DNA of 64,000 nt from an uncultured Paracoccaceae bacterium (lineage in GTDB: Bacteria; Pseudomonadota; Alphaproteobacteria; Rhodobacterales; Rhodobacteraceae): positions 1-64,000 of the forward strand of contig CANLND010000008.1 in NCBI GenBank assembly GCA_947492585.1, read 5' to 3'. Below the pieces are notes generated by a model. The model saw only the letters and a list, made by a program, of their open reading frames with translations, had not been told where the DNA came from and did not search any database. The position numbers and the translations under genes were made by a program. Within the stretch, counting starts at the first letter, position 1, and each line of letters opens with the position of its first letter. Of this stretch, positions 52,882 through 61,499 are shown one piece after another.

Positions 52882-54366
52882 TCATTCGCGCCGGATCACC
52901 CCGGTGAGCGCGGCGGCGCCAAGGGCGGTGACGATCCAGCCAAGGGCGGTCAACAGCCACCGCAGCCACCAAAGGTGCCAGCCCCAGGGTCCGCGTTCGG
53001 TGGAGGGGGCCCAGGCATCGGTCTGGCCTAGGTTCAAAATGGGGATGACCAGATCGGCGGCATAGGCGTAGCGGTTGAAGGTTTCCCAGTCTTTGCCGGG
53101 CACCGCATTGGACCATTCGGCGGCGGGGTTGTCTGCCGTTTCGGCCAGGGTTTTCCATTCAGCGGACACCAGCACGGGCGGGGCATTTGGGGCAAAACTG
53201 CCTTCCTCCCAGGCCTTATGCGCGGGATAAACCGCCAGCGCCCAGAGCAGCACCAGCCAGAACAGGCTGCGTTCGGAGCGAAACCCGTGACCTGTAAGCG
53301 CCAGCGAGACACTGTGCCAGATCCACAGGAACAGGCGACCGAGATCATGCCAGAGGGATTTCACCCCCACCGACAGGTCCCCGTTTGGCGTGACCATCAG
53401 CGCAGTGCGCTGCTCTTGTCGCAGTTTGCACGCCAAGGCCACGCGGACCTTTAACGCGTCGTCTTCGTGGCCCATATCGTGCAGGACTTTGGCCAGCTGT
53501 TTGTAGGGTTGCGGGAAAAACACCCCGTTCCAGTGGTCACCGCGGGACAGCCAGTCCAGTCGGGTTTTGGCATCGGTCGCACCCACGATCCCATTGTAGG
53601 TCAGCCCGTTCAGAATAAGCTGGCCCTGCGCGGGCCAGCTGAAGGGATCATCAATCAATGTCGTGACACTGGCAGAGTGCAGATCAACCGGGCCGGAGAT
53701 ATGTTTTACCTTTCTGAGATACAGCCCCAAGTCTATTGTTGCGCTCTGGAGGTTGAGCGCTTGAGCGTCGCGCGCCAGAAACTCGGCACCTTCGCAGGCC
53801 AGCTGCCCGCCGATTTCGATGCCCGAAAGGTCGGCCGTGGCATGAAATTTGGCACCACGCAGGAACAGGTCCGCATCGATTTTTGCACGTTGCAGATTGA
53901 GCGCCCGGCCTGCCTTTGCCAGAAACTTGGCACCGTCACAGCCCAGCTGCCCACCAACCGTCATGGCGTTTCCGCTCAGAGCGGGCGCCGCGCAGCTGCG
54001 CAGCCCAAGATCTTTGATGAACTGGGATCTGTCAAACTGGAGGGGCTCTTGAAACCGGCACCCCATTAGGACGAGTTTGTGTGGGATGGTGCAGTCCGTC
54101 AGGCTCAGGCGGCCGCTGATGTAGGCACCGCCCAGCATAAGCCCCTTTTCGGTGATGCCGCCCCCTTGTTCGGACAATAAGATGAAGCGCAGAACCTCGG
54201 CCCGGATGTGATGGGTGGGGGCAAGCGTCTGCCAGTTGTTGGGGGCCGGGGGGATGTGGTCCAGTGGCCCCAATACACAAGGCTCGCCTGCCTCGGCTGC
54301 GTCTTTCAGCGCGCGCTCGGCCTTGGTGGCGGTGTCTACAATCTCCGCCCAGCTGGTGAAACGCAT
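52882..54366 (-). CDS. Unknown membrane protein with solenoid-like repeats
   Basis: A 494-residue protein. Residues 138–185 and 186–234 are two copies of one unit: GGQLxCxGAxFLA, ALNLQxAxID, then LxLR; a weaker unit (GGAYISGRLSLTDCTIPHKL) precedes them at about 79–100. The pattern suggests a right-handed beta-solenoid, like pentapeptide or bactofilin folds. The C-terminal half has membrane helices near 370–390 and at the end (about 467–491), with a polar segment between. No enzyme motif is visible. Function unknown; it stands alone, divergent from sulP. Confidence 0.8.
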   Translation of the reverse strand: MRFTSWAEIVDTATKAERALKDAAEAGEPCVLGPLDHIPPAPNNWQTLAPTHHIRAEVLRFILLSEQGGGITEKGLMLGGAYISGRLSLTDCTIPHKLVLMGCRFQEPLQFDRSQFIKDLGLRSCAAPALSGNAMTVGGQLGCDGAKFLAKAGRALNLQRAKIDADLFLRGAKFHATADLSGIEIGGQLACEGAEFLARDAQALNLQSATIDLGLYLRKVKHISGPVDLHSASVTTLIDDPFSWPAQGQLILNGLTYNGIVGATDAKTRLDWLSRGDHWNGVFFPQPYKQLAKVLHDMGHEDDALKVRVALACKLRQEQRTALMVTPNGDLSVGVKSLWHDLGRLFLWIWHSVSLALTGHGFRSERSLFWLVLLWALAVYPAHKAWEEGSFAPNAPPVLVSAEWKTLAETADNPAAEWSNAVPGKDWETFNRYAYAADLVIPILNLGQTDAWAPSTERGPWGWHLWWLRWLLTALGWIVTALGAAALTGVIRRE

Positions 54367-54486
54367 GGTTCAGCCCCCCAAATGCAATGGGACAACTATG
54401 CGGTGGTGCATTGGCTGCGCACAAGGGGGGGAATTTTTGGTCATTTCAGTTAATAAGGCCTTAACCTTAAGTGCGGTGTTCGCCAA

Positions 54487-54506
54487 ATGTTTCGCACGCG
54501 AAACAT
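54487..54506. promoter_or_regulatory. Perfect 20-bp operator-like palindrome upstream of sulP
   Basis: ATGTTTCG-CACG-CGAAACAT has two perfect eight-base arms around four bases. It lies about 105 bases before the likely sulP start and 120 before the divergent gene start. No T tract follows, so a repressor or activator binding site is more likely than a terminator. I cannot name the regulator. Confidence 0.6.
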
Positions 54507-54610
54507 CAGGGCAGCAAGGGTGACCTGTTTGCGGGGGCTGCGGCTTGCCCAAAAGGGTGAATTCGGGTAGGGCCGGGGCAACGCACTCCTTAGTATCGCA
54601 GGTATCTTTC

Positions 54611-56221
54611 ATGAAACGCGCCGCCATGGCCCTGTTGGCCAACCGAATATCTCCGCCCAATTTGTCGATCATGCAGGATGAAGGCTGGTCGGTGGGCCGG
54701 GTGCGCACCGAGGTGCTGTCGGGTCTGACCGTGGCATTGGCGCTGGTGCCCGAAGCGGTGGCCTTTGCCTTTGTGGCGGGCGTGCACCCGTTGGTGGGCC
54801 TTTACGCGGCCTTCTTGGTTGGCCTGATCACTGCGGTGATCGGTGGCCGTCCCGGTATGATTTCGGGCGCAACCGGCGCTTTGGCTGTCGTGATGGTGGC
54901 GTTGGTGGCGCAACACGGGGTGGAATACCTGTTTGCCACTGTGGTCTTGATGGGCATCATACAGGTCATCGCAGGGGCGTTGCATTGGGGGAAATTCATC
55001 CGTCTGGTGCCGCATTCAGTGATGCTGGGCTTTGTGAATGGTCTGGCAATTGTGATTTTCCTGGCGCAGCTGACCCAGTTCAAAGACCCATCCAGCGGTG
55101 GCGCGGACTGGTTGGGCGGTGGCCAGATGCTGGTCATGCTGGCGCTGGTGGCGCTGACCATGGGGATCATCTGGGGCACGCCTAAGATCACAAAGATCAT
55201 CCCGGCGCCTCTGGCGGGTATCGGCATTGTTGCCGTGCTGGTGATTGTCTTTGGCATTGATGTGCCGCGCGTGGGCGATATGGCCTCGATCGAAGGGGGG
55301 CTGCCAAGCTTCCACGTGCCGCTGGTGCCGTTCAATCTGGAAACCTTCCAGATCATCCTGCCTTATGCTGTTATTCTGGCCGCGATCGGCCTGATCGAAA
55401 GCCTGCTGACCCTGAACCTTGTGGGTGAAATCACCGGCAAACGTGGCGGGGCCAGCCAGGAATGTATCGCACAGGGCGCGTCCAACATTGTCACCGGGTT
55501 CTTTGGTGGCATGGGCGGTTGTGCCATGATCGGCCAGTCGATGATCAACGTGAAATCCGGCGGCCGCACGCGGATCGCGGGCATTGCGGCTGCGCTGTTT
55601 CTCTTGGCCTTCATCGTTGTTGCCTCACCGCTGATCGAACAGATCCCGCTGGCCGCGCTTGTGGGCGTGATGTTCATGGTGGTGATCGGCACCTTTGCGT
55701 GGAACTCGTTCAAGATCATGACCAAAGTGCCGCGCACCGATGCCTTTGTCATCGTGTTGGTAACGGCCGTGACCGTCGCCGAAGATCTCGCGATTGCGGT
55801 TGTGGTTGGCGTGATTGTCTCTGCCCTGGCCTACGCCTGGAACAACGCCCGCCGCATTCATGCCGTGACGCGCGATTCTGACAGCGAAGAAGGCGCCAAG
55901 GTCTATGAGATCGAAGGCCCGTTGTTCTTTGGCTCTGCGGATGGATTTGGCGAATTGTTTGATGTGGCGGGGGACCCCGACAAGGTGATCGTGGACTTTG
56001 TGCGTAGCCGCGTGGTCGACCAATCCGCACTGCAAGCAATTGAGGCCGTTGCGGGCAAATACGAAGCCGCAGGCAAGCGCCTGATCCTGCGCCACCTGAC
56101 CCGCGATTGCCACGAGCTTTTGACCAATGCTGGACATCTGGTCGTCGACAGTGATGATGATCCAGAATACGGCGTTGCCGTGGATTACGGCGTGAAAACC
56201 GGGATCCTGGGCGGGCATTGA
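54611..56221 (+). CDS. SulP/SLC26-family anion transporter with STAS domain
   Basis: A 536-residue transporter. The membrane domain has the SulP marks SGLTVALALVPEAVAFAFVA and GRPGMISGATGALAVVMVAL, with about twelve helices. The STAS domain spans about the last 90 residues (KVYEIEGPLFFGSADGF, VIVDFVRSRVVDQSALQA). Candidate substrates are sulfate, bicarbonate or other anions. The start is uncertain: ATG 54611 has an AGG site, ATG 54671 is possible, and a TTG at 54545 is less likely. Confidence 0.92.
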   Translation: MKRAAMALLANRISPPNLSIMQDEGWSVGRVRTEVLSGLTVALALVPEAVAFAFVAGVHPLVGLYAAFLVGLITAVIGGRPGMISGATGALAVVMVALVAQHGVEYLFATVVLMGIIQVIAGALHWGKFIRLVPHSVMLGFVNGLAIVIFLAQLTQFKDPSSGGADWLGGGQMLVMLALVALTMGIIWGTPKITKIIPAPLAGIGIVAVLVIVFGIDVPRVGDMASIEGGLPSFHVPLVPFNLETFQIILPYAVILAAIGLIESLLTLNLVGEITGKRGGASQECIAQGASNIVTGFFGGMGGCAMIGQSMINVKSGGRTRIAGIAAALFLLAFIVVASPLIEQIPLAALVGVMFMVVIGTFAWNSFKIMTKVPRTDAFVIVLVTAVTVAEDLAIAVVVGVIVSALAYAWNNARRIHAVTRDSDSEEGAKVYEIEGPLFFGSADGFGELFDVAGDPDKVIVDFVRSRVVDQSALQAIEAVAGKYEAAGKRLILRHLTRDCHELLTNAGHLVVDSDDDPEYGVAVDYGVKTGILGGH

Positions 56222-56267
56222 TATTTCTTACAATACTGTATTCTAGAAAGAGAAGTAGGGTGACTAA

Positions 56268-57935
56268 ATGACTGATAACATGAACATCCGATCGATTGAT
56301 TTGGAACAGGCTGATGTCGTATGGTTCGACGTTGAAGACGCCATCTCTGCCAGTACCAACCCTTACTCAGCGATGGCGAAGGCTTCCGATAGAGTAAGAC
56401 CTGCTGTTTGGCCCAATGTTGTCTCTGAGTTTCCGGTAGCCTCAGGAAGTAGCATTTTCACGATCGGGAGCTGTTTCGCACGAAACATCGAGGACAACCT
56501 CGATACGCTCGGCTACCGGCTGCCGACTTTGGATTTCATCGTACCCCAAGAAGAACAGCCGGGTCGTTCGACAAATCTACTTAACAAATATACGCCGGCC
56601 TCAATCTATCAAGAAATTTTGTTTGCCCACAAAATTTATAAACGCGATGGAATTGTGACCGAAGAGGATATCGTTTCTTTAGCGTTTGAAGAGAAGCCAG
56701 GCCAGTATTTGGACTTGGGTCTGTCCACGTTGAAAACTGTTTCATATGAACGTTTGCTAGAACGACGCCAGGCGATCTATGAAACATTCAAAAATGTTTT
56801 CACATCAGACATCGTAACGCTTACACTCGGTTTGGTTGAAGCCTGGTACGATACAGAGCACGCGGGATTTGTTCAATTTGCTCCTACTCGGGCAATGAGA
56901 AAGAACAAAGGCAGATTTAAATTTTGCCAAATGAACTACCCACTTTGTCTGGACTATATTCGTGAGACAATTAATCTCATCCGCTCTGAAAATGAATGTA
57001 AATTCCTCATTACAACCTCACCTGTTTCGCTCGCGCGAACTTTCACGAAACACGATGTGATCACTGCCAACTTGGAATCAAAGTCGATTCTCAGAGCGGT
57101 ATGTGGACAAATAAATCGGGATTTCGATTTCGTTGGGTACTTCCCTAGCTTTGAGAGCGCGGTACTGACCAAAGACCCAGAAGTCTATCTAGCCGACAAC
57201 ATCCATGTTTCGCCGGAATTCGTGGGGCAGATCGTTGGCGGTCTAGTGTCATCGTATTTTTCGGATGCTTCAGAAGTTAAAATTGCGACACAACAGGCAA
57301 GAACAGAGCATATGAAAGGGAAGCCCGAGGCCGTAATCGAACTGTTGGCTGGCTACTCAAATGATCCTGATATGCCATTAGATGGAGCGACATTGCTCCT
57401 CCAGGCGTATATTCGAACACGCCGGTTTGAAGACGCCGTAACGATTGGACGTGCGCGTGAACAACAGGGGTTCGACGGGGCAGGTGCGGACCTGCGATCA
57501 CGTTTCTATTCGGCACTTAGAAATGTGTTTTTGAACGTTGGCGAAATTGATGAGGCCGTCCGCTGCGCGGAGCAGGCGTTGTCATGCGAACCTCATTTGC
57601 CAGTTTGGGCGTTTGAATACGCAAATACCTTGCTACGGGCTGATCGATCAGAAGAGGCTGAGGGTATTTTCCGTTCGCATGAAAAATGGGTTGATAGCGC
57701 TATGCGTCGTTTTCAATTCGCACAAGTCTTGTTTGCGAATAACAAGTTTGCGGAAGCGCGCGAGTGGCTATTCCCTGTAACGTTTTTTGATATGGGAGCA
57801 AATGTGTATTTGGAGTACGCGAAGCTGCTCGTCAAAATGGACTTCAAGGACGATGCATCGAGCGTAATTGAGCGTGGGCTGGTTGTTCACCCTAGTGATG
57901 AGCGGTTGCAGGAATTGTTTGCAACCCAAAAGTGA
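56268..57935 (+). CDS. GSCFA-domain protein with C-terminal TPR repeats
   Basis: A 555-residue protein. The GSCFA motif is exact at residues 67–71 (SIFTIGSCFARNIEDNLDTL), heading an SGNH-hydrolase-like domain that runs to about 330 and ends near YLADNIHVSPEFVGQIVGG. From about 340 on, TPR-like helices follow (MKGKPEAVIELLAGYSNDPD, EIDEAVRCAEQALSCEPHLP). GSCFA proteins are often found near polysaccharide genes, and acyl-ester chemistry on glycans is a family-level guess. The gene is clearly richer in A/T and in non-preferred codons than its neighbours, suggesting acquisition by transfer. Confidence 0.88.
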   Translation: MTDNMNIRSIDLEQADVVWFDVEDAISASTNPYSAMAKASDRVRPAVWPNVVSEFPVASGSSIFTIGSCFARNIEDNLDTLGYRLPTLDFIVPQEEQPGRSTNLLNKYTPASIYQEILFAHKIYKRDGIVTEEDIVSLAFEEKPGQYLDLGLSTLKTVSYERLLERRQAIYETFKNVFTSDIVTLTLGLVEAWYDTEHAGFVQFAPTRAMRKNKGRFKFCQMNYPLCLDYIRETINLIRSENECKFLITTSPVSLARTFTKHDVITANLESKSILRAVCGQINRDFDFVGYFPSFESAVLTKDPEVYLADNIHVSPEFVGQIVGGLVSSYFSDASEVKIATQQARTEHMKGKPEAVIELLAGYSNDPDMPLDGATLLLQAYIRTRRFEDAVTIGRAREQQGFDGAGADLRSRFYSALRNVFLNVGEIDEAVRCAEQALSCEPHLPVWAFEYANTLLRADRSEEAEGIFRSHEKWVDSAMRRFQFAQVLFANNKFAEAREWLFPVTFFDMGANVYLEYAKLLVKMDFKDDASSVIERGLVVHPSDERLQELFATQK

Positions 57936-57954
57936 CAGTTCCCTAATAATCGGC

Positions 57955-57993
57955 CACGCAGCAATGAGGATTGATCGTCCTGATTGCTGCGTG
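57955..57993 (+). terminator. Hairpin after the GSCFA gene
   Basis: CACGCAGCAAT (57955–57965) pairs with ATTGCTGCGTG (57983–57993), extended by AGGA/TCCT inside after one mismatch. It starts 20 bases past the stop. A T run occurs only 20 bases later, so termination may be imperfect. Confidence 0.65.
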
Positions 57994-58085
57994 ACACCAC
58001 TGTGAAGACCCCTGTTTTTCTGCGGGTGGCGTCTTTGGTTCGAACGGATCTTTATTCACTCTAATTCGTCGTTGAGCCGCTCACA

Positions 58086-58688
58086 TCACTCGGGCCGTTG
58101 CAGGGAAAACACCTCACCCACCGCTGAATAATCGCGGTAGCCTAACCGGCTGAGAGGGGTGAAGGTGGTAACGTCGAAAACCCCATCCACCAGACAATCA
58201 TCGCGCAGATGCACGCCGATGACTTCACCAAACACAGCGCGGTTGTTGGCACCGGGCAGGGTGACGATTTGGGTCAATTTGCATTCCAATGCAGCAGGGG
58301 CCCGCGCCACGCGAGGGCAGGGGATGGTTTTGCATTCTGCGACCTCGATGCCTGCGTGGGCGAATTCGTCCACCTCTTTGCCCCAGGGTCCAGAGGTTGC
58401 GTTCATCGCGTCGCGCATGGCGTATTCGACCACATTCACACAGAGTACGCCGCTGTCCAGAATATTGGCCACGCTGTCTTTGGTGCCGTTCTGGTCGTCT
58501 TTGGCTGAGGTTGACGCAAACATCACCTGGGGTGGGTCATAGGCGACCGCGTTGAAAAACGAATAGGGTGCCAGATTGTTCACACCGTCCGCGGAGCGGG
58601 TGGAGATCCAGCCGATGGGGCGGGGTGTGACAATGGCGTTGAACGGGTTGTGGGGCAGGCCGTGGCCATCTTTTGGGGTGTAGAACAT
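58086..58688 (-). CDS. Flavin reductase-like domain protein
   Basis: A 200-residue FMN-binding split-barrel protein of the flavin reductase (DIM6/NTAB-like) family. Signature segments are NPFNAIVTPRPIGWISTRSA, LAPYSFFNAVAYDPPQVMFA and TKDSVANILDSGVLCVNVVE, where the Ser/Thr residues contact the flavin phosphate. I start at 58688 (MFYTPKDGHGLP); the 20 extra codons of the longer frame look non-coding. The electron acceptor or partner monooxygenase is not apparent. Confidence 0.9.
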   Translation of the reverse strand: MFYTPKDGHGLPHNPFNAIVTPRPIGWISTRSADGVNNLAPYSFFNAVAYDPPQVMFASTSAKDDQNGTKDSVANILDSGVLCVNVVEYAMRDAMNATSGPWGKEVDEFAHAGIEVAECKTIPCPRVARAPAALECKLTQIVTLPGANNRAVFGEVIGVHLRDDCLVDGVFDVTTFTPLSRLGYRDYSAVGEVFSLQRPE

Positions 58689-58770
58689 ACGCGCCTCTTC
58701 AATTGTTTGCCCATGACTTAGGCGCGTGTTAGGGCAAATGCCAGCCAAGCCGGGAAATGAGGGATAACGG

Positions 58771-59259
58771 GTGCTGGAACTGCGGGCAGAAGAGCCGGAC
58801 GATCGCTGGGAAGTAGAAGCGTTGTATGATCTGTGTTTTGCGCCCGGGCGTGAAGCGCTGTCGTCTTATCGTCTGCGCGACGATGTGCCACCGGTTCCCG
58901 GCCTTAGCCAAGTCGCGCGTGATGCCGATGGTATTCTGGGGGGGGCGATCCGGTTCTGGCCCGTTCACGTGGGGGCGCAGGATGCGCTGCTGCTGGGGCC
59001 GGTCGCGGTCCACCCAACCCGGCAGGGAGAAGGGCTGGGCGGGTCGTTGATCCGGGACAGCCTGGCGGAAGCGCAGGACAGCGGTTGGGCGCGGGTGATG
59101 CTGGTGGGGGATGCGCCGTATTACCGTCGGTTTGGGTTTGAACGCCTTGATGGCGTGGTGATGCCCCCCCCGACCAACCCCGATCGTGTTTTGGGATTAG
59201 ACCTGAAACCCGGAGGCTGGCAGGGTGTTTCGGGCAAAGTCACCCGCTGGACGGGTTGA
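58771..59259 (+). CDS. GNAT-family N-acetyltransferase (YhbS-like)
   Basis: A 162-residue acetyltransferase with a GTG start. Motif A reads LLLGPVAVHPTRQGEGLGGS, giving the acetyl-CoA pyrophosphate loop RQGEGLG, and the YhbS subfamily block VMLVGDAPYYRRFGFERLDG follows. The substrate is unknown. It is divergent from the flavin reductase gene and followed 46 bases later by an EcsC-family gene. Confidence 0.9.
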   Translation: MLELRAEEPDDRWEVEALYDLCFAPGREALSSYRLRDDVPPVPGLSQVARDADGILGGAIRFWPVHVGAQDALLLGPVAVHPTRQGEGLGGSLIRDSLAEAQDSGWARVMLVGDAPYYRRFGFERLDGVVMPPPTNPDRVLGLDLKPGGWQGVSGKVTRWTG

Positions 59260-59305
59260 AAACACCTTTGTGAATGCTGATCTAAGGTGAAACACGGGAG
59301 ATCAC

Positions 59306-60070
59306 ATGAGCGAGATTTTGGCGCCTGCGCCGCCGCTGTCTGCGGCAGATGTTGAACGTGAAATTGAAGCCCTGGCGGGGTATCATCGGGCCTCCTCTGG
59401 CGCGGCGATGCGGTTTTTGAATTCAGTGGGGGGCGGGGCGGAAACCCTCTTGGCCAGATTGCCTGCCCCCGTCCGCAACAATTTGGGCACTGCCACCGAG
59501 GCTGCGCTGTGGCTGGCGGTGCGCAACCTGTCCCACAGCCGCCGCGTGCTGCCCAGCCCGTCGCCTCGTGTGGCCCGTTTGATCGGCGCGGCGCTAGGCG
59601 CGGCGGGGGGGGCTACAGGGCTGCCGGGCACCTTGGCTGAATTGCCGGTGACCACGGCGTTTTTGTTGCGCACCATCCAAGACGAAGCGGCGCGGCAAGG
59701 GTTTGATGTAAATTCCGAAAGCGTGCTGTTTGACACCATTCAGGTGTTTGGCGCGGGCGGTCCTTTTGCCGATGATGACGGCAGCGACACCGGATTTTTG
59801 GCGGCGCGTCTGTCACTGACAAGCGGGGGCATGCAGAAACTGGTGGCACAGGTGGCGCCCAAATTGGGGGTGGTATTGGGGCAGAAACTGGCAGCACAGG
59901 CCGTGCCTGTGTTGGGCGGAGCCGCCGGAGCCTCGGCCAATTACATCTTTGCGGGCTATTATCAAAACGTGGCGCGGGTGCATTTTGGCCTGCGACGGCT
60001 GGCGCTTGAAACAGGTCAAAGCGAGGCGGAGCTGCAACAGCGCCTTCAGCGCCTGCTGGAAAACCGCTGA
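59306..60070 (+). CDS. EcsC-family protein
   Basis: A 254-residue protein matching the EcsC family by its central LGTATEAALWLAVRNLSHSR, the glycine/alanine-rich GAALGAAGGATGLPGTLAEL and the FLLRTIQDEAARQGFDVNSE segment. A second small-residue-rich region (AAQAVPVLGGAAGASANYIF) suggests membrane association or a tightly packed helical bundle. Its role is unknown; Bacillus EcsC sits next to an ABC transporter, but none is present here. An AGGTG/GGGAG region precedes the ATG. Confidence 0.87.
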   Translation: MSEILAPAPPLSAADVEREIEALAGYHRASSGAAMRFLNSVGGGAETLLARLPAPVRNNLGTATEAALWLAVRNLSHSRRVLPSPSPRVARLIGAALGAAGGATGLPGTLAELPVTTAFLLRTIQDEAARQGFDVNSESVLFDTIQVFGAGGPFADDDGSDTGFLAARLSLTSGGMQKLVAQVAPKLGVVLGQKLAAQAVPVLGGAAGASANYIFAGYYQNVARVHFGLRRLALETGQSEAELQQRLQRLLENR

Positions 60071-60203
60071 CGGGCGTGTTGTCATGCTGCGTTCTGTGTC
60101 AGGATTGCAGATGCGGCGTTCACGTGATGCAGATCAATTGGGTCCGGCCCCTTGATCTTGCAAATCGGGATCCGTAAGCCTGTGATCTGTTAAGAGGACA
60201 CAG

Positions 60204-60719
60204 ATGATACAATACGCGTTGAAATGTTCCGATGGCCACCGGTTCGAAAGCTGGTTTCAATCTGCTGCTGCTTTTGACAAGCTGGCAGGGGCAGGTCATC
60301 TGTCCTGTGCGGTCTGCGGTGGCAGCAAGGTGGAAAAAGCGATCATGGCGCCGCGTGTGCGCCCCGGACGCAAGGCCGTGTCTGCGCTGGGCGAACCCGC
60401 GCCTGAGACCGCGCCCGATTCTGAAGCCGCCGCGCCAACACCCTCGGCGCCCGCCAATGTGCCACAGATGCCCACTCCTGCCGCGCAGGAGGTGCCGCAA
60501 CAGGTGCAAGAGGCGCTGGCAGAGTTGCGCAAGAAGGTTGAGGCCAACTCGGATTATGTTGGCAATGATTTTGTCAGTGAGGCCCGCGCCATGCATCTTG
60601 GCGAGGCACCTGAACGCGCGATTTACGGCGAAGCCAAACTGGAAGACGCAAAAGAGCTGATTGAAGACGGCGTGCCAGTCGTGCCGCTGCCGTTCATTCC
60701 GGGGCGTAAAACCAATTAA
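60204..60719 (+). CDS. DUF1178 family protein
   Basis: A 171-residue protein. It starts with the DUF1178 pattern MIQYALKCSDGHRFESWF, followed by SAAAFDKLAGAGHLSCAVCG, giving three cysteines that could bind a metal. The middle is an Ala/Pro-rich linker, and the C-terminus has the conserved VSEARAMHLGEAPERAIYGE and DGVPVVPLPF. The family has no assigned biochemical role. It is followed by an SDR gene 34 bases later. Confidence 0.92.
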   Translation: MIQYALKCSDGHRFESWFQSAAAFDKLAGAGHLSCAVCGGSKVEKAIMAPRVRPGRKAVSALGEPAPETAPDSEAAAPTPSAPANVPQMPTPAAQEVPQQVQEALAELRKKVEANSDYVGNDFVSEARAMHLGEAPERAIYGEAKLEDAKELIEDGVPVVPLPFIPGRKTN

Positions 60720-60753
60720 CGATCCCACCGGATCCAACCAGAGGGCAGATAGA

Positions 60754-61395
60754 ATGCACGTTGTGATTACCGGAGCAAGCCGTGGTATCGGCAAGGAAAT
60801 GACCAAGCAACTGCGAGATGCAGGTCACGAGGTGACGGCGACGTCGCGCGATCATTCTGCCGACACCCGTCTGGATGTGACAGACCCTGGCCAGCAGGCG
60901 CGCTTTGCGGCGCAGTTGAAAGGCCGCCCCGTTGACCTTTTGGTGTGTAACGCCGGTGTGTACATCGACAAGGGCACCACGTTTGATGAGTACAGCGCTG
61001 AAATCTGGAGCAAATCTCTGGCCACCAATGTGACCGGTGTGTTTCTGACCGTGCAGGCCCTGATGCCAAATCTCAAAATTGCAGAAACGCCCAAAATTGC
61101 GCTGATGTCCTCGCAGATGGCCAGTCACACCCGCGCGCCGGGGGGCAGCTATGCCTATCGCGCGTCCAAGGCGGCAGTGCTGAATCTGGGCCGCAATCTG
61201 GCGTCAGATCTGCGGCCTGATGGCATTGCCGTGGGCATCTACCATCCGGGTTGGGTGCGTACGGATATGGGCGGCGACGAGGGTGACATTTCTGTACAGG
61301 ACTCTGCCGCTGGATTGATCGATGAATTTGATCTGCTGTCGGTGGAAACCACCGGCTGTTTCCACACGTGGGATGGGCGCATTCATCCCTATTGA
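60754..61395 (+). CDS. Short-chain dehydrogenase/reductase (SDR)
   Basis: A 213-residue SDR, slightly short for the family. The cofactor loop is VITGASRGIGKEMTKQL, the structural NAG motif is VCNAGVYIDKG, and the catalytic Ser and YxxxK appear in ALMSSQMASHTRAPGGSYAY with YRASKAAV. NAD(P) dependence is expected; no acidic residue preferring NAD is obvious, and TSRDHS near the loop hints at NADP. Substrate unknown. I use the ATG at 60754 since MHVVITGASRG begins the fold. Confidence 0.92.
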   Translation: MHVVITGASRGIGKEMTKQLRDAGHEVTATSRDHSADTRLDVTDPGQQARFAAQLKGRPVDLLVCNAGVYIDKGTTFDEYSAEIWSKSLATNVTGVFLTVQALMPNLKIAETPKIALMSSQMASHTRAPGGSYAYRASKAAVLNLGRNLASDLRPDGIAVGIYHPGWVRTDMGGDEGDISVQDSAAGLIDEFDLLSVETTGCFHTWDGRIHPY

Positions 61396-61444
61396 CGGGC
61401 CAATTGATCGACCTGTTGATCAGGGCACCGGACCCGGACCAATA

Positions 61445-61478
61445 AAAAACGCCCGCTCAGATATGAGCGGGCGTTTTT
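61445..61478. terminator. Bidirectional rho-independent terminator
   Basis: AAAAACGCCCGCTC and GAGCGGGCGTTTTT form a perfect fourteen-pair hairpin around six bases. It separates the rightward SDR gene (ends 61395) from the leftward SPOR-domain gene (ends 61500). Confidence 0.94.
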
Positions 61479-61499
61479 CTGTGTCGAAGCTGTGCGAGC

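Noticed and set aside
56474-56490. TGTTTCG-CA-CGAAACA-like sequence inside the GSCFA gene, resembling the sulP operator
   Set aside because: It encodes the invariant GSCFARN motif, and its spacer is two bases instead of four, so the similarity is coincidental.
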